A stretch of 34,784 bases of DNA from Stutzerimonas kunmingensis (GCF_014764705.1 NZ_JACXXG010000038.1:1-34784); one strand, 5' to 3'. Numbered from the stretch's first letter, positions 18,465-29,919 are shown. Numbers and translations: made by a program. The notes: generated by a model not told the origin, from the letters alone.

Positions 18465-21400
18465 TTAGTTACCGCTGGAGTTCAACGCCTCGGTCAGAGC
18501 TGCTTCGACCTCATCGGCGCTCACACGAACGGGCTTGTCGGCTTCACGCTTGCGCTTACGCTCGCTGTGATACTGCAGGCCCGTACCAGCTGGAATCAGG
18601 CGACCCACGACTACGTTCTCCTTGAGACCGCGCAGATAATCGCGCTTGCCAGTAACGGCAGCCTCGGTCAGAACACGCGTTGTTTCTTGGAACGACGCCG
18701 CAGAAATGAACGACTCGGTCGACAACGATGCCTTGGTGATACCCAGAAGAACGCGGACGTACTTGGAGACGAACTTGTCGTCGTCGCTCAAACGCTCGTT
18801 TTCTTCCAATACCTGGGTCAGCTCCATCTGGTCACCCTTGATGAAGCTGGAATCGCCCGACTCACTGATCTCAACCTTGCGCAGCATTTGCCGCAGGATG
18901 GTCTCGATGTGCTTGTCGTTGATCTTCACACCTTGCAGACGGTACACGTCCTGAATTTCATTGACGATGTACTTGGCCAGCGCACTGACACCCAAGAGAC
19001 GAAGGATGTCATGCGGGTTGCTCGGGCCATCAGAGATGACCTCGCCCTTGTTCACCTGCTCGCCTTCGAAGACGTTGAGGTGACGCCACTTCGGAATCAG
19101 TTCCTCGTACGGATCGCTGCCGTCTGTAGGCGTGATCACCAGGCGGCGCTTGCCCTTGGTTTCCTTACCGAAGGAAATCGTACCGCTGATTTCCGCCAGG
19201 ATGGACGGCTCCTTCGGACGACGTGCTTCGAACAAGTCAGCAACGCGCGGCAGACCACCGGTGATATCGCGGGTCTTCGAAGTTTCCTGCGGGATACGTG
19301 CGATGACGTCACCCACGTTGATCTCGGCACCGTCAGCCACACCCACCAGGGCGTTAGCCGGCAGGAAGTACTGAGCAGGCACGTCGGTACCCGGCAGCAG
19401 CAGCTCCTTGCCATTGGCGTCGACCATCTTGATCGCTGGGCGAATGTCTTTGCCCGATGCCGGACGGTCCTTCGGATCCATCACTTCGATGTTGGTCAGA
19501 CCGGTCAACTCGTCGGTCTGGCGCTTGATGGTGATGTTCTCTTCCATGCCGACGAAGGTCACGACACCCTTCATCTCGGTGACGATCGGGTGAGTGTGCG
19601 GGTCCCACTTGGCGACCACAGCACCAGCATCGACCTTGTCGCCTTCCTTGACGGAAATCACCGCGCCGTACGGCAGCTTGTAGCGCTCGCGCTCACGACC
19701 GAAGTCGTCGGCCACCGCCAGCTCACCGGAGCGGGATACCGCCACCAGCGCACCATCGGCACGTTCAACGTGTTTCAGGTTATGCAGACGAATGGTGCCG
19801 CCGTTCTTCACCATGACGTTGTCGACAGCAGAAGTACGGCTGGCCGCACCACCGATGTGGAACGTACGCATGGTCAGCTGAGTACCCGGCTCACCGATGG
19901 ACTGCGCAGCGATAACGCCCACTGCCTCACCGATGTTCACCTGATGCCCACGGGCCAGGTCGCGGCCGTAGCACTTGGCGCAGATACCGTAGCGGGTTTC
20001 GCAGGAAATCGGCGAACGCACGACCACTTCGTCGATGCTGTTCAGCTCGATGAAGTCGACCCACTGCTCGTCGACCAACGTACCAGCCGGTACCAGTACA
20101 TCATCGGTGCCCGGCTTGAGCACGTCACGCGCGATCACGCGGCCAAGTACGCGCTCACCCAGCGGTTCGACGACGTCACCGCCTTCAATGTGCGGGGTCA
20201 TGAACAGGCCCTGCTCGGTACCGCAATCCACTTCGGTAACGACCAGATCCTGCGCGACATCAACCAGACGACGGGTCAGGTAACCAGAGTTCGCGGTTTT
20301 CAGGGCGGTATCCGCCAGACCTTTACGCGCACCGTGAGTGGAGATGAAGTACTGGAGTACGTTCAGACCTTCACGGAAATTCGCGGTAATCGGCGTTTCG
20401 ATGATCGAGCCGTCCGGCTTGGCCATCAGACCACGCATACCGGCGAGCTGACGAATCTGCGCAGCGGAACCCCGCGCGCCCGAGTCGGCCATCATGTACA
20501 TCGAGTTGAACGAGTCCTGCTCGGCTTCGTTACCATCACGATCAATGACCTTCTCCTTGGAGAGGTTGGCCATCATCGCCTTGGAGACTTCATCGTTGGC
20601 CTTGGACCAAAGGTCGATCACCTTGTTGTACTTCTCGCCCTGGGTTACCAGGCCGGAAGCGTACTGGCTTTCGATCTCCTTAACTTCCTCGGTTGCCGCA
20701 TCGATGATGCGTGCCTTCTCATCCGGAATGACGAAGTCATTCACGCCGATGGAAACACCGGAGATAGTCGAGTAGGCGAAACCGGTGTACATCAGCTGGT
20801 CGGCGAAGATCACAGTGTCCTTCAGGCCAACAGTGCGGTAGCACAGGTTGATCAGCTTGGAGATTGCTTTCTTCTTCATCGGCTGGTTGACCACGTCGAA
20901 CGACAGGCCGGCCGGCACGATCTGGAACAGCAGCGCGCGACCCACAGTGGTGTCGACGATACGGGTGTTCTTGGTGATGCTGCCGTCACGATCCTTGATG
21001 GTTTCGTTGATGCGCACCTTCACCCGGGCGTGCAGCGACGCTTCGCCGGCGCGGAAGACACGGTCGACTTCCTGCAGATCCGCGAAGACCCGGCCTTCCC
21101 CCTTCGCGTTGATGGCTTCACGGGTCATGTAGTACAGACCCAAAACCACGTCCTGCGACGGAACGATGATCGGCTCGCCGTTCGCTGGCGAAAGGATGTT
21201 GTTGGTCGACATCATCAGCGCGCGCGCTTCCAGCTGGGCTTCCAGGGTCAGCGGTACGTGCACGGCCATCTGGTCACCGTCGAAGTCGGCGTTGTACGCG
21301 GCGCAGACCAGCGGGTGCAGCTGAATCGCCTTGCCTTCGATCAGCACAGGCTCAAACGCCTGGATACCCAGACGGTGCAGGGTCGGTGCGCGGTTGAGCA

Positions 21401-22664
21401 GGACGGGGTGTTCGCGAATGACTTCGGCGAGAACGTCCCAGACCTCGGGCAGCTCGCGCTCGACCATTTTCTTGGCCGCCTTGATGGTGGTGGCCATGCC
21501 GCGCATTTCGAGCTTGCCGAAAATGAACGGCTTGAATAGCTCGAGAGCCATCTTCTTCGGCAGACCGCACTGATGCAGACGCAGAGTCGGGCCCACGGTG
21601 ATCACGGAACGACCGGAGTAGTCCACGCGCTTACCGAGCAGGTTCTGACGGAAGCGACCCTGCTTACCCTTGATCATGTCAGCCAGGGACTTCAGCGGGC
21701 GCTTGTTCGAGCCGGTGATGGCTCGACCGCGGCGGCCGTTATCCAGCAACGCATCGACGGCTTCCTGCAGCATGCGCTTCTCGTTGCGCACGATGATGTC
21801 CGGCGCCGACAGGTCGAGCAGACGCTTCAAACGGTTGTTACGGTTGATCACGCGGCGATACAGATCGTTGAGATCCGAAGTCGCGAAACGACCGCCATCC
21901 AGCGGAACCAACGGACGCAGATCCGGCGGCAGTACTGGCAGCACGGTGAGGATCATCCACTCCGGCAGGTTGCCCGAGCCGTGGAACGCTTCCATCAGCT
22001 TCAGCCGCTTGGAGAGCTTCTTGATCTTGGTTTCGGAGTTGGTCTGCGGGATTTCCTCGCGCAGGCGACCGATTTCGTGCTCCAGGTCGATCTGGATCAA
22101 CAGCTCGCGCACAGCCTCGGCACCCATGCGGGCATCGAAGTCGTCACCGAACTCTTCCAGCGCTTCGAAGTACTGCTCGTCATTAAGCAGCTGACCCTTT
22201 TCCAGGGTAGTCATGCCCGGATCGATGACGACATAGCTTTCGAAATAGAGCACGCGCTCGATGTCGCGCAGAGTCATGTCCAGCAGCAGACCGATACGGG
22301 ACGGCAGCGACTTCAGGAACCAGATGTGGGCGACCGGCGAAGCCAGCTCAATGTGCGCCATGCGCTCGCGGCGTACCTTGGCCAGTGCGACTTCCACACC
22401 ACACTTCTCGCAGATGACACCGCGGTGCTTGAGGCGCTTGTACTTACCGCACAGGCACTCGTAGTCCTTTACCGGACCAAAGATCTTGGCGCAGAACAGA
22501 CCGTCGCGCTCCGGCTTGAACGTACGGTAGTTGATGGTTTCCGGCTTCTTTACTTCACCGAAGGACCAGGAACGGATCATCTCGGGCGAAGCCAGGGCAA
22601 TCTTGATGGCATCGAACTCTTCGATTTGACCCTGGTTTTTCAACAGATTCAGCAAGTCTTTCAA
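18465..22664 (-). CDS. rpoC: DNA-directed RNA polymerase subunit beta'
   Basis: RpoC (1399 aa, the same length as in P. aeruginosa) holds the catalytic Mg2+. The N-terminal zinc-binding cysteines are C70, C72, C85 and C88 (ECLCGKYK...ICEKCGV). The catalytic motif NADFDGDQ lies in the [20 protein letters not shown] segment. The second cysteine cluster is in [20 protein letters not shown] (about 890). The start codon is TTG at 22664, supported by a very strong GAGGAGGAAAGG just upstream and by family length. It is 65 nt behind rpoB. A G/C hairpin (CCCGGC/GCCGGG) lies between the two. Confidence 0.99.
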   Translation of the reverse strand: MKDLLNLLKNQGQIEEFDAIKIALASPEMIRSWSFGEVKKPETINYRTFKPERDGLFCAKIFGPVKDYECLCGKYKRLKHRGVICEKCGVEVALAKVRRERMAHIELASPVAHIWFLKSLPSRIGLLLDMTLRDIERVLYFESYVVIDPGMTTLEKGQLLNDEQYFEALEEFGDDFDARMGAEAVRELLIQIDLEHEIGRLREEIPQTNSETKIKKLSKRLKLMEAFHGSGNLPEWMILTVLPVLPPDLRPLVPLDGGRFATSDLNDLYRRVINRNNRLKRLLDLSAPDIIVRNEKRMLQEAVDALLDNGRRGRAITGSNKRPLKSLADMIKGKQGRFRQNLLGKRVDYSGRSVITVGPTLRLHQCGLPKKMALELFKPFIFGKLEMRGMATTIKAAKKMVERELPEVWDVLAEVIREHPVLLNRAPTLHRLGIQAFEPVLIEGKAIQLHPLVCAAYNADFDGDQMAVHVPLTLEAQLEARALMMSTNNILSPANGEPIIVPSQDVVLGLYYMTREAINAKGEGRVFADLQEVDRVFRAGEASLHARVKVRINETIKDRDGSITKNTRIVDTTVGRALLFQIVPAGLSFDVVNQPMKKKAISKLINLCYRTVGLKDTVIFADQLMYTGFAYSTISGVSIGVNDFVIPDEKARIIDAATEEVKEIESQYASGLVTQGEKYNKVIDLWSKANDEVSKAMMANLSKEKVIDRDGNEAEQDSFNSMYMMADSGARGSAAQIRQLAGMRGLMAKPDGSIIETPITANFREGLNVLQYFISTHGARKGLADTALKTANSGYLTRRLVDVAQDLVVTEVDCGTEQGLFMTPHIEGGDVVEPLGERVLGRVIARDVLKPGTDDVLVPAGTLVDEQWVDFIELNSIDEVVVRSPISCETRYGICAKCYGRDLARGHQVNIGEAVGVIAAQSIGEPGTQLTMRTFHIGGAASRTSAVDNVMVKNGGTIRLHNLKHVERADGALVAVSRSGELAVADDFGRERERYKLPYGAVISVKEGDKVDAGAVVAKWDPHTHPIVTEMKGVVTFVGMEENITIKRQTDELTGLTNIEVMDPKDRPASGKDIRPAIKMVDANGKELLLPGTDVPAQYFLPANALVGVADGAEINVGDVIARIPQETSKTRDITGGLPRVADLFEARRPKEPSILAEISGTISFGKETKGKRRLVITPTDGSDPYEELIPKWRHLNVFEGEQVNKGEVISDGPSNPHDILRLLGVSALAKYIVNEIQDVYRLQGVKINDKHIETILRQMLRKVEISESGDSSFIKGDQMELTQVLEENERLSDDDKFVSKYVRVLLGITKASLSTESFISAASFQETTRVLTEAAVTGKRDYLRGLKENVVVGRLIPAGTGLQYHSERKRKREADKPVRVSADEVEAALTEALNSSGN

Positions 22665-22692
22665 GGCCTTTCCTCCTCACGGACCTGCGACA

Positions 22693-22708
22693 CCCGGCCA
22701 GTGCCGGG
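22693..22708 (-). other. Short G/C hairpin in the rpoB-rpoC gap
   Basis: CCCGGC and GCCGGG pair around CAGT (6 bp). There is no U-tract and the position is between co-transcribed genes, so a processing or stability role is the most that can be proposed. Confidence 0.4.
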
Positions 22709-22729
22709 CGCCGCGCAGGCGGTGCGTGG

Positions 22730-25700
22730 TTATTCGGTTTCCAGATCGATATCGATACCGAGCGAGCGGATCTCTTTGATCAACACGTTGAAGGACTCCG
22801 GCATGCCGGCCTCCATACGGTGATCGCCGTCCACGATGTTCTTGTACATCTTGGTCCGCCCGTTCACGTCGTCCGACTTGACCGTGAGCATTTCCTGCAG
22901 GGTGTACGCGGCGCCATAGGCTTCCAGCGCCCAGACCTCCATCTCCCCGAAGCGCTGACCACCGAACTGCGCCTTACCACCCAGCGGCTGCTGGGTAACC
23001 AGGCTGTAGGAACCGGTGGAACGCGCGTGCATCTTGTCGTCGACCAGGTGGTTCAGCTTGAGCATGTACATGTAGCCGACCGTGGTGGTGCGCTCGAATT
23101 TGTTGCCGGTACGACCGTCGAACAGCTGCATCTGACCGCTTTCTGGCAGATCAGCCAGCTTCAGCATGGCCTTGATCTCGCGCTCCTTGGCTCCGTCAAA
23201 TACCGGAGTAGCCATCGGAACGCCCTTGCGCAGGTTGTTGGCCAGGTCCAGCACTTCCTGATCGCTCAGGTCGTCCAGATTTTCCTGACGGCCGCCGATC
23301 TCGTTATAGATCTCGTGCAGGAACTTGCGCAGCTCGGCGACCTTGCGCTGCTCTTCGAGCATCAGATTGATCTTCTCGCCCAGGCCCTTGGCGGCGAGGC
23401 CCAGGTGGGTTTCGAGGATCTGACCGACGTTCATACGCGACGGTACGCCAAGCGGGTTGAGCACGATGTCGACCGGCGTGCCGTTGGCGTCATGCGGCAT
23501 GTCTTCGACCGGCATGATGACCGAGACGACACCCTTGTTACCGTGACGACCAGCCATCTTGTCGCCCGGCTGGATGCGACGCTTGATCGCCAGGTAAACC
23601 TTGACGATCTTCAGTACGCCCGGCGCCAGGTCGTCGCCCTGCTGCAGCTTGCGCTTCTTGTCTTCGAACTTGTCGTCGAGCAGCTGACGGCGATCGGAGA
23701 TGTAGGCCTGAGCCTTTTCCAATTGCTCGTTCAGCGCATCTTCGGCCATGCGCAGCTTGAACCACTGCCCATGCTCCAACCCATCAAGGATCTCGTCAGT
23801 GATGACAGCACCTTTCTTGAGGCCGGCACCGCCCTCGGCAGTCGCGCCAACCAGAGCCGAGCGTAGGCGTTCGAAGGTAGCGCCTTCGACGATACGGAAC
23901 TCCTCGTTGAGGTCCTTGCGGATCTCGTCGAGTTGCATCTTCTCGATAGCCAGCGCACGGGAGTCGCGCTCGACACCGTCGCGGATGAAGACCTGCACGT
24001 CGATAACGGTACCTTTGGTGCCAGTCGGCACACGCAGGGAGGTGTCCTTCACATCGGACGCCTTCTCACCGAAGATCGCGCGCAGGAGCTTCTCTTCCGG
24101 AGTCAGCTGGGTTTCGCCTTTCGGAGTCACCTTGCCGACCAGGATATCGCCCGGGCCGACTTCGGCACCAACGTAGACAATACCCGCCTCGTCCAGCTTG
24201 TTCAGCGCAGCTTCGCCCACGTTCGGGATGTCCGCGGTGATTTCCTCTGGACCGAGCTTGGTGTCACGCGACACACAGGTCAGTTCCTGGATATGGATAG
24301 TGGTAAAACGATCTTCCTGAACCACACGCTCCGATAGGAGGATGGAGTCTTCGAAGTTGTAGCCGTTCCAAGGCATGAACGCGACGCGCATGTTCTGCCC
24401 GAGCGCCAACTCACCCATATCAGTGGAAGGGCCGTCCGCCATGATGTCGCCACGCTCCACCACGTCACCCTTGCGAACCAGAGGACGCTGGTTGATGCAG
24501 GTGTTCTGGTTGGAACGGGTGTACTTGGTCAGGTTGTAGATGTCGACACCCGCTTCGCCGGTCTCGACCTCCCCATCATGAACACGTACGACTACACGGC
24601 TCGCGTCGACTGAATCGATCACACCGCCACGACGGGCAACCACGCAAACGCCGGAGTCGCGAGCCACGTTGCGCTCCATACCAGTACCGACCAGCGGCTT
24701 GTCCGAACGCAGAGTCGGCACCGCCTGACGCTGCATGTTCGAGCCCATCAGAGCGCGGTTGGCGTCGTCGTGCTCGAGGAACGGAATCAGCGAGGCAGCG
24801 ACGGAAACGACCTGCTTGGGCGACACGTCCATCAGGGTCACGTCTTCCGGAGCCTTGACGGTAAATTCGTTCAAGTGACGTACAGCAACCAGTTCGTCGA
24901 CCAGCTTGCGACCTTCCAGCTTGGCGCTGGCCTGAGCGATAACATGGTCGGCTTCTTCGATCGCCGAGAGGAACACGATCTCATCAGTGACCTCGCCTTC
25001 CTTGACCACGCGGTACGGGCTTTCCAGGAAGCCGTACTGGTTGGTGCGAGCATAGGCAGCCAGTGAGTTGATCAGGCCGATGTTCGGACCTTCAGGAGTC
25101 TCGATCGGGCATACGCGACCGTAGTGGGTCGGGTGTACGTCACGCACTTCGAAGCCGGCGCGCTCACGGGTCAGACCACCCGGGCCAAGTGCGGAGACAC
25201 GGCGCTTGTGGGTGATTTCCGACAGCGGGTTGTTCTGGTCCATGAACTGCGAAAGCTGGCTGGAACCGAAGAACTCCTTGACCGCCGCCGCAACCGGCTT
25301 GGCATTGATCAGGTCCTGCGGCATCAGGCCTTCACTTTCGGCCATCGACAGACGCTCCTTGACGGCGCGCTCGACACGGACCAGACCAACGCGGAACTGG
25401 TTCTCGGCCATCTCGCCAACGCAACGAACACGACGGTTACCCAGGTGATCGATGTCGTCAACGATGCCCTTGCCGTTACGAATATCGACCAGGGTCTTGA
25501 GGACGGCGACGATGTCTTCGCGGCTCAGAACGCCCGAACCCTCGATCTCGGTACGACCGATACGACGGTTGAACTTCATCCGACCCACAGCGGACAGGTC
25601 GTAGCGCTCCGAGGCGAAGAACAGATTGTTGAACAACGTCTCGGCTGCATCCTTGGTTGGCGGCTCGCCAGGACGCATCATGCGATAGATCTCGACCAGC

Positions 25701-26800
25701 GCTTCAAGCTGGTTGGTGGTCGAGTCGATCTTCAGCGTATCGGAAATGAACGGACCGCAGTCGATATCGTTGGTGTACAGGGTCTCGAAACGAACGACCT
25801 GAGCCTTGACGATCTTCGCCATGGCATCAACCGTCAGCTCGGTGTTGCACTCCGCGATGATTTCGCCGGTGGCCGGATGCACGATCGCCTTGGCAACGGT
25901 GCGCCCCAAGACGTAGTCCATCGGCATCTCAAGCTCTTTGATACCGGACTTATCGAGCTGATTGATGTGACGCGCCGTGATGCGACGCCCCTGCTCGACG
26001 ATGACCTTGCCGTTCTCATCCTTGATGTCGAACGTGGCGATCTCGCCACGCAGACGCTGCGGCACCAGCTCCAACGCAAGGGTTTCGCCCTTCACATGGA
26101 AGATGTTGGTGTCGTAGAAGGCATCGAGAATTTCTTCGGTGCTGTAATTCAGAGCACGCAGAAGTACCGAAGCGGGCAGCTTGCGGCGACGATCGATACG
26201 GACGAATACGGCATCCTTCGGATCGAATTCGAAGTCCAGCCAAGAGCCACGGTAAGGAATGATACGAGCAGAATACAAAAGCTTACCGGAGCTGTGAGTC
26301 TTGCCACGGTCGTGATCGAAGAACACGCCCGGCGAGCGGTGCAGCTGGGAGACAATAACGCGCTCGGTACCGTTGATGATAAAGGTACCGTTCTCGGTCA
26401 TCAGGGGGATTTCCCCCATGTAGACTTCCTGCTCCTTGATGTCCTTGATGGCCTTGTTCGACGACTCTTTGTCGAAAATGATCAGGCGCACCTTGACGCG
26501 CAGCGGAACGGCGAAGGTCACGCCGCGCAGGACACATTCCTTGACATCGAAAGCCGGCTCGCCCAGGCGATAGCCGACGTATTCCAGCGCTGCATTGCCA
26601 GAATAGCTGATAATCGGGAAAACGGATTTGAAGGCTGCATGCAAGCCAATGTCACGGAACTGATCTTTGGTCGCTCCCGCCTGCAGGAATTCGCGGTACG
26701 AATCCAGCTGGATGGCCAAAAGATACGGCACGTCCATCACGTGCGGTAACTTGCTAAAGTCCTTGCGGATACGTTTTTTCTCAGTGTATGAGTAAGCCAT
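22730..26800 (-). CDS. rpoB: DNA-directed RNA polymerase subunit beta
   Basis: RpoB (1356 aa) forms one pincer of the polymerase and part of its active site. It starts [20 protein letters not shown]. The rifampicin-binding cluster reads [28 protein letters not shown]. In this numbering M520 is the ATG codon at 25243-25241, so D521, H531 and S536 correspond to E. coli D516, H526 and S531, all wild type. The C-terminal part has [13 protein letters not shown], which binds beta' and the active centre. It is separated from rplL by 213 nt with an attenuator. Confidence 0.99.
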   Translation of the reverse strand: MAYSYTEKKRIRKDFSKLPHVMDVPYLLAIQLDSYREFLQAGATKDQFRDIGLHAAFKSVFPIISYSGNAALEYVGYRLGEPAFDVKECVLRGVTFAVPLRVKVRLIIFDKESSNKAIKDIKEQEVYMGEIPLMTENGTFIINGTERVIVSQLHRSPGVFFDHDRGKTHSSGKLLYSARIIPYRGSWLDFEFDPKDAVFVRIDRRRKLPASVLLRALNYSTEEILDAFYDTNIFHVKGETLALELVPQRLRGEIATFDIKDENGKVIVEQGRRITARHINQLDKSGIKELEMPMDYVLGRTVAKAIVHPATGEIIAECNTELTVDAMAKIVKAQVVRFETLYTNDIDCGPFISDTLKIDSTTNQLEALVEIYRMMRPGEPPTKDAAETLFNNLFFASERYDLSAVGRMKFNRRIGRTEIEGSGVLSREDIVAVLKTLVDIRNGKGIVDDIDHLGNRRVRCVGEMAENQFRVGLVRVERAVKERLSMAESEGLMPQDLINAKPVAAAVKEFFGSSQLSQFMDQNNPLSEITHKRRVSALGPGGLTRERAGFEVRDVHPTHYGRVCPIETPEGPNIGLINSLAAYARTNQYGFLESPYRVVKEGEVTDEIVFLSAIEEADHVIAQASAKLEGRKLVDELVAVRHLNEFTVKAPEDVTLMDVSPKQVVSVAASLIPFLEHDDANRALMGSNMQRQAVPTLRSDKPLVGTGMERNVARDSGVCVVARRGGVIDSVDASRVVVRVHDGEVETGEAGVDIYNLTKYTRSNQNTCINQRPLVRKGDVVERGDIMADGPSTDMGELALGQNMRVAFMPWNGYNFEDSILLSERVVQEDRFTTIHIQELTCVSRDTKLGPEEITADIPNVGEAALNKLDEAGIVYVGAEVGPGDILVGKVTPKGETQLTPEEKLLRAIFGEKASDVKDTSLRVPTGTKGTVIDVQVFIRDGVERDSRALAIEKMQLDEIRKDLNEEFRIVEGATFERLRSALVGATAEGGAGLKKGAVITDEILDGLEHGQWFKLRMAEDALNEQLEKAQAYISDRRQLLDDKFEDKKRKLQQGDDLAPGVLKIVKVYLAIKRRIQPGDKMAGRHGNKGVVSVIMPVEDMPHDANGTPVDIVLNPLGVPSRMNVGQILETHLGLAAKGLGEKINLMLEEQRKVAELRKFLHEIYNEIGGRQENLDDLSDQEVLDLANNLRKGVPMATPVFDGAKEREIKAMLKLADLPESGQMQLFDGRTGNKFERTTTVGYMYMLKLNHLVDDKMHARSTGSYSLVTQQPLGGKAQFGGQRFGEMEVWALEAYGAAYTLQEMLTVKSDDVNGRTKMYKNIVDGDHRMEAGMPESFNVLIKEIRSLGIDIDLETE

Positions 26801-26830
26801 CAGCGTTCCCCAGCTTGGTCACCTGCTTGT

Positions 26831-26882
26831 TGGCTTCTCCCGACGGGAGCAGCCAGAAAATCTTGCGAATCCCTTGATTCGC
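26831..26882 (-). other. Two hairpins before rpoB (possible RNA processing sites)
   Basis: On the minus strand, GCGAATC/GATTCGC (26882-26865, 4-nt loop) is followed by TGGCT-G-CTCCC/GGGAG-A-AGCCA (26855-26831, 3-nt loop, one G-A mismatch). In E. coli an RNase III site lies at the corresponding place between rplL and rpoB. These two stems are not followed by T-runs, so processing is the more likely role. Confidence 0.5.
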
Positions 26883-26938
26883 ACCACCCTAAAGTGGCTT
26901 TCCGAGGAATAGCCAGCAGGGCTGACTTTCCATAACGG

Positions 26939-26967
26939 AAAAAGGCCGGTGGCAAAAGCCACCAGCC
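26939..26967 (-). terminator. rplL-rpoB attenuator
   Basis: On the minus strand GGCTGGTGGC (26967-26958) pairs with GCCACCGGCC (26953-26944), ten pairs including one G-U, around TTTT, and is followed by TTTTTCC. It lies 46 nt after rplL and 139 nt before rpoB. Position and structure match the partial terminator that in E. coli lets only a fraction of ribosomal-protein transcripts continue into rpoBC. Confidence 0.88.
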
Positions 26968-27013
26968 ATCAGCCTTTCGCGAGTCGCTCGGGCTGTAGAC
27001 GCAAAGTCGTCGC

Positions 27014-27382
27014 TTACTTGAGCTCGACTTTGGCGCCTGCTTCTTCCAGAGTCTTCTTGGCTGCTTCGGCTTCTTCTTTCGAAACGCCTTCCTTGACCAC
27101 GCCCGGGGCGCCGTCAACGACAGCCTTGGCTTCTTTCAGGCCCAGACCGGTCAGCTCGCGAACAGCCTTGATCACGTTGACCTTCTTTTCGCCAGCTTCA
27201 GCCAGAACGATGGTGAACTCGGTTTGCTCTTCGACAGCAGCAGCCGCCGGGCCAGCAGCAGCAACGGTGGCAGCAGCAGCGGTCACGCCGAACTTCTCTT
27301 CCATTGCCTTGATCAGTTCAACAACCTGCATCACGGACATTTCGGAAACGGCGTTGATGATATCTTCGTTGGTCAGAGCCAT
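27014..27382 (-). CDS. rplL: 50S ribosomal protein L7/L12
   Basis: L7/L12 (122 aa) forms the ribosomal stalk that recruits GTPase factors. The N-terminal dimerisation domain is [20 protein letters not shown] and onward. An alanine-rich hinge ([18 protein letters not shown], about 35-52) follows, then the globular C-terminal domain ending [15 protein letters not shown]. It is present in several copies per ribosome, and the attenuator behind it suits its higher demand relative to rpoBC. It is 74 nt behind rplJ. Confidence 0.99.
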   Translation of the reverse strand: MALTNEDIINAVSEMSVMQVVELIKAMEEKFGVTAAAATVAAAGPAAAAVEEQTEFTIVLAEAGEKKVNVIKAVRELTGLGLKEAKAVVDGAPGVVKEGVSKEEAEAAKKTLEEAGAKVELK

Positions 27383-27456
27383 GACTCTAGTTCCTGTATT
27401 AGGTGACGGCCTACGGCCATCTAATTCAAAAAGTGATTGCGAAAGAATCTACGCCA

Positions 27457-27957
27457 TTACGCGGCAGCAGCTTCTTTCTGATCGCGAACGGCCGCCAGTG
27501 TACGAGCCAGTTTGCTGGTGGCGCCTTGGATAACGCTCATCAGCTGAGAAATGGCTTCGTCGTAGGTCGGCAGAGTTGCCAATACGTCGATCTGGTTGGC
27601 TGCGAGGAACTGCCCCTCGAACGCAGCGGCCTTGATCTCGAACTTGTCCTGACCCTTGGAGAACTCCTTGAAGATACGAGCAGCAGCGCCCGGATGTTCA
27701 TTGGAGAACGCAATCAGGGTCGGGCCTTTGAACACGTCGTTGAGCACTTCGAACTGCGTGCCATCAACAGCGCGGCGCAGCAGGGTGTTACGTACAACAC
27801 GCACGTAAACACCAGCTTCGCGGGCCTCTTTACGGAGTCCGGTCATGGCCCCCACGGTCACGCCACGGGCATCAGCCACGACAGCGGACAGGGCGGCTTT
27901 GGCAGCCTCGTTGACTTCAGCGACGATGGCCTTCTTGTCTTCGAGTTTGATTGCCAC
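27457..27957 (-). CDS. rplJ: 50S ribosomal protein L10
   Basis: L10 (166 aa) is the base of the L7/L12 stalk. It has the N-terminal rRNA-binding part ([20 protein letters not shown], then [18 protein letters not shown]) and a C-terminal helix that binds L12 dimers. The start codon is GTG at 27957, with AGGAG 11 nt upstream; no ATG gives a family-like start. L10 (with L12) represses its own mRNA in E. coli through the leader annotated upstream. Confidence 0.98.
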   Translation of the reverse strand: MAIKLEDKKAIVAEVNEAAKAALSAVVADARGVTVGAMTGLRKEAREAGVYVRVVRNTLLRRAVDGTQFEVLNDVFKGPTLIAFSNEHPGAAARIFKEFSKGQDKFEIKAAAFEGQFLAANQIDVLATLPTYDEAISQLMSVIQGATSKLARTLAAVRDQKEAAAA

Positions 27958-27986
27958 GGGTTACACTCCTGGATGTTACCGTTTCA

Positions 27987-28002
27987 TCCGGTCGAAACCG
28001 GA
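27987..28002 (-). other. UUCG-loop hairpin in the L10 leader
   Basis: TCCGGT and ACCGGA pair perfectly around TTCG on the minus strand, a very stable small hairpin, 30 nt before the rplJ start codon. It is probably part of the translational control region of rplJ. Confidence 0.5.
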
Positions 28003-28017
28003 CTGGATTTGGTGTCT

Positions 28018-28142
28018 GATTCGGTACGAATCGGGAGCACCTCTGCGTAGGCTTGCGGTTTAAGGCTTTCGCCGCCTACGGTCTTGGATAGCCCCCGCCA
28101 GGCAGGGACCCCAATCTTTGCAGGCGCCCTCGAAGGGGCGCC
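28018..28142 (-). ncRNA. L10 leader (ribosomal protein autoregulatory mRNA element)
   Basis: The 191-nt gap between rplA and rplJ carries the conserved L10 leader core at 28087-28031: CCAAGACCGTAGGCGGC, then CGCAAGCCTACGCAGAGGTG. Stem CGTAGGC/GCCTACG (28080-28074 with 28052-28046) closes it. It is flanked by GATTCG/CGAATC (28032-28018) and, next to rplA, GGCGCCC/GGGCGCC (28142-28123). The family is known as the target of the L10-L12 complex, which lowers translation of rplJ and rplL. Confidence 0.82.
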
Positions 28143-28148
28143 GTCGCC

Positions 28149-28844
28149 TTACGCTTCCAGGGAAGCCTGATCGATGACCAGTCCCGGACCCATGGTGGTG
28201 CTCAGGGTCACGCGCTTGACGTAAATACCTTTGGAAGTCGACGGCTTCAGACGCTTAAGATCCGAAAGCAGCGCTTCGACGTTCTGCTTCAGCTGGCCAG
28301 CCTCGAAACCAACCTTACCCACCGAGGTATGGATGATGCCGTTCTTGTCGGTACGGAAACGTACCTGACCAGCCTTGGCATTCTTGACGGCGGTAGCGAC
28401 ATCTGGAGTTACGGTGCCTACCTTCGGGTTTGGCATCAGACCACGCGGACCAAGAATCTGGCCCAACTGACCAACAACACGCATGGCGTCCGGCGAGGCG
28501 ATGACTACGTCATAGTTCAGATCGCCACCTTTCATTTCGGCAGCCAGCTCGTCCATACCAACGCGATCTGCGCCAGCGGCCAGTGCGGCTTCAGCACCGG
28601 GACCCTGAGTGAACACGGCAACACGAACGCTCTTGCCAGTACCATTCGGCAGAACGGTTGCGCCACGAACGACCTGGTCGGATTTACGCGGATCAACACC
28701 CAGATTGATCGCGATATCGAACGACTCGGCGAACTTAACAGCCGAAACCTCAGCCAACAGCTTTGCGGCATCTTCGAAAGCGTACTGCTTGCCGGCTTCG
28801 ACTTTCTCGGCGATAGCCTTCTGGCGCTTGGTCAACTTAGCCAT
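28149..28844 (-). CDS. rplA: 50S ribosomal protein L1
   Basis: L1 (231 aa) forms the L1 stalk that moves E-site tRNA, and in E. coli it represses rplK-rplA. The sequence starts [20 protein letters not shown]. It has the signature region around [20 protein letters not shown] (about 123-142), and ends [15 protein letters not shown]. The ATG overlaps the rplK stop codon by one base (TAATG), coupling the two genes. Confidence 0.99.
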   Translation of the reverse strand: MAKLTKRQKAIAEKVEAGKQYAFEDAAKLLAEVSAVKFAESFDIAINLGVDPRKSDQVVRGATVLPNGTGKSVRVAVFTQGPGAEAALAAGADRVGMDELAAEMKGGDLNYDVVIASPDAMRVVGQLGQILGPRGLMPNPKVGTVTPDVATAVKNAKAGQVRFRTDKNGIIHTSVGKVGFEAGQLKQNVEALLSDLKRLKPSTSKGIYVKRVTLSTTMGPGLVIDQASLEA

Positions 28845-29275
28845 TACACACCCTCCACGTTCAGGCCCATGCTGCGAGCGGAACCAGCGATGGTCCGAAC
28901 AGCAGCCTCCATTTCGGCAGCAGTCAGATCAGCCTGCTTGGTTTTGGCGATCTCTTCCAACTGCGCACGAGTGACGGTGCCGACCTTCTGGGTGTTGGGG
29001 CGAGCGGAACCGCTGGTGATACCAGCAGCTTTCTTCAGCAGCACCGCAGCCGGAGTACTCTTGGTTTCAAAGGTGAAGCTACGATCGCTGTATACAGTGA
29101 TGATCACTGGAGTTGGCAGACCGGGCTCCTGGCCCTGGGTCCTGGCATTGAATGCCTTGCAGAACTCCATGATGTTTACGCCGTGCTGACCCAAGGCAGG
29201 ACCAACGGGCGGCGACGGGTTAGCCTGACCGGCCTTTACCTGAAGCTTGATGTAAGCTTGAATTTTCTTAGCCAT
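28844..29275 (-). CDS. rplK: 50S ribosomal protein L11
   Basis: L11 (143 aa) builds the GTPase-associated centre and the RelA-responsive site. It has the proline-rich N-terminal segment [20 protein letters not shown] (about 14-33), which binds thiostrepton and EF-G in other species. The C-terminal rRNA-binding domain includes the [31 protein letters not shown] tail. It lies 110 nt behind nusG with a probable terminator and an L1-binding hairpin between them. Confidence 0.99.
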   Translation of the reverse strand: MAKKIQAYIKLQVKAGQANPSPPVGPALGQHGVNIMEFCKAFNARTQGQEPGLPTPVIITVYSDRSFTFETKSTPAAVLLKKAAGITSGSARPNTQKVGTVTRAQLEEIAKTKQADLTAAEMEAAVRTIAGSARSMGLNVEGV

Positions 29276-29289
29276 AGTTACTCCATTAC

Positions 29290-29314
29290 GGGTTATAGCG
29301 CCTTTCGGCTCCCC
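29290..29314 (-). promoter_or_regulatory. Candidate L1-binding hairpin in the rplK leader
   Basis: On the minus strand the sequence GGGGAGCC-GAAA-GGC-GCTATAA-CCC folds as GCC/GGC closed by a GNRA loop, an asymmetric internal loop (GA or A against GCTATAA), and GGG/CCC. It lies 15 nt before the rplK start codon. This resembles the L1-binding element found before rplK in many bacteria, which copies the L1 site of 23S rRNA. The identification is by shape and position, not alignment. Confidence 0.6.
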
Positions 29315-29339
29315 ATTACTGATTTATCCCAGTGACGAC

Positions 29340-29366
29340 AAAACCCCGCAGCCTGAAACTGCGGGG
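29340..29366 (-). terminator. Terminator-like hairpin between nusG and rplK
   Basis: CCCCGCAG and CTGCGGGG (minus strand, 29366-29359 and 29351-29344) pair perfectly around 7 nt, followed by TTTTGTC. The U-run is only four, so termination is likely partial. It separates secE-nusG from the rplKAJL genes; in E. coli a separate promoter exists between them, but I see no convincing one here. Confidence 0.68.
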
Positions 29367-29385
29367 TGAGGGATGCTTCGTTCAG

Positions 29386-29919
29386 TTAAACCTTCTCGAC
29401 CTGACTGAACTCCAGCTCTACTGGCGTAGAGCGACCGAAGATCAGAACCGCAACCTGGATCCGACTCTTCTCATAATTAACCTCTTCAACCACACCATTG
29501 AAGTCAGCGAAGGGGCCATCCGCCACCCGCACCACCTCACCCGGCTCGAAGAGCGTCTTCGGCTTCGGCTTGTCACTTCCGTCAGCAACGCGACGAAGGA
29601 TAGCCTCGGCCTCTTTATCGGCAATGGGTGCCGGCTTGTCAGCCGTACCACCAATGAAACCCATTACTCGAGGAGTATCCTTGACGAGGTGCCAAGTACC
29701 CTCACTCATTTCCATCTGAACCAAAACGTAACCAGGGAAGAACTTTCGCTCACTCTTGCGCTTCTGCCCGTTACGCATCTCGACCACCTCTTCGGTGGGA
29801 ACGAGAATCTCGCCGAACTCATCTTCCATGCCGGCAAGCTTGACACGCTCAACAAGAGAGCGCATGACGTGCTTCTCGTAACCCGAGTAAGCATGCACAA
29901 CATACCAACGCTTAGCCAC
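29386..29919 (-). CDS. nusG: Transcription termination/antitermination protein NusG
   Basis: NusG (177 aa) binds the beta' clamp helices with its N-terminal domain and Rho or S10 with its C-terminal KOW domain, linking transcription with translation and Rho-dependent termination. NGN domain: [20 protein letters not shown] through [10 protein letters not shown] and [10 protein letters not shown] (1 to about 100). KOW domain: [20 protein letters not shown] (about 129-148), ending VEKV. It is 9 nt behind secE, the usual partner. Confidence 0.99.
   Translation of the reverse strand: MAKRWYVVHAYSGYEKHVMRSLVERVKLAGMEDEFGEILVPTEEVVEMRNGQKRKSERKFFPGYVLVQMEMSEGTWHLVKDTPRVMGFIGGTADKPAPIADKEAEAILRRVADGSDKPKPKTLFEPGEVVRVADGPFADFNGVVEEVNYEKSRIQVAVLIFGRSTPVELEFSQVEKV

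Noticed and set aside
25201..25260. Possible rifampicin-resistance changes in the RpoB cluster and streptomycin-resistance changes in S12.
   Set aside because: RpoB D521, H531, S536 and S12 K43, K88 are all the wild-type, sensitive residues.
25124..26749. A 541-codon open frame on the plus strand opposite rpoB.
   Set aside because: It is the shadow of rpoB codon bias and has no ribosome-binding site or recognisable motif.
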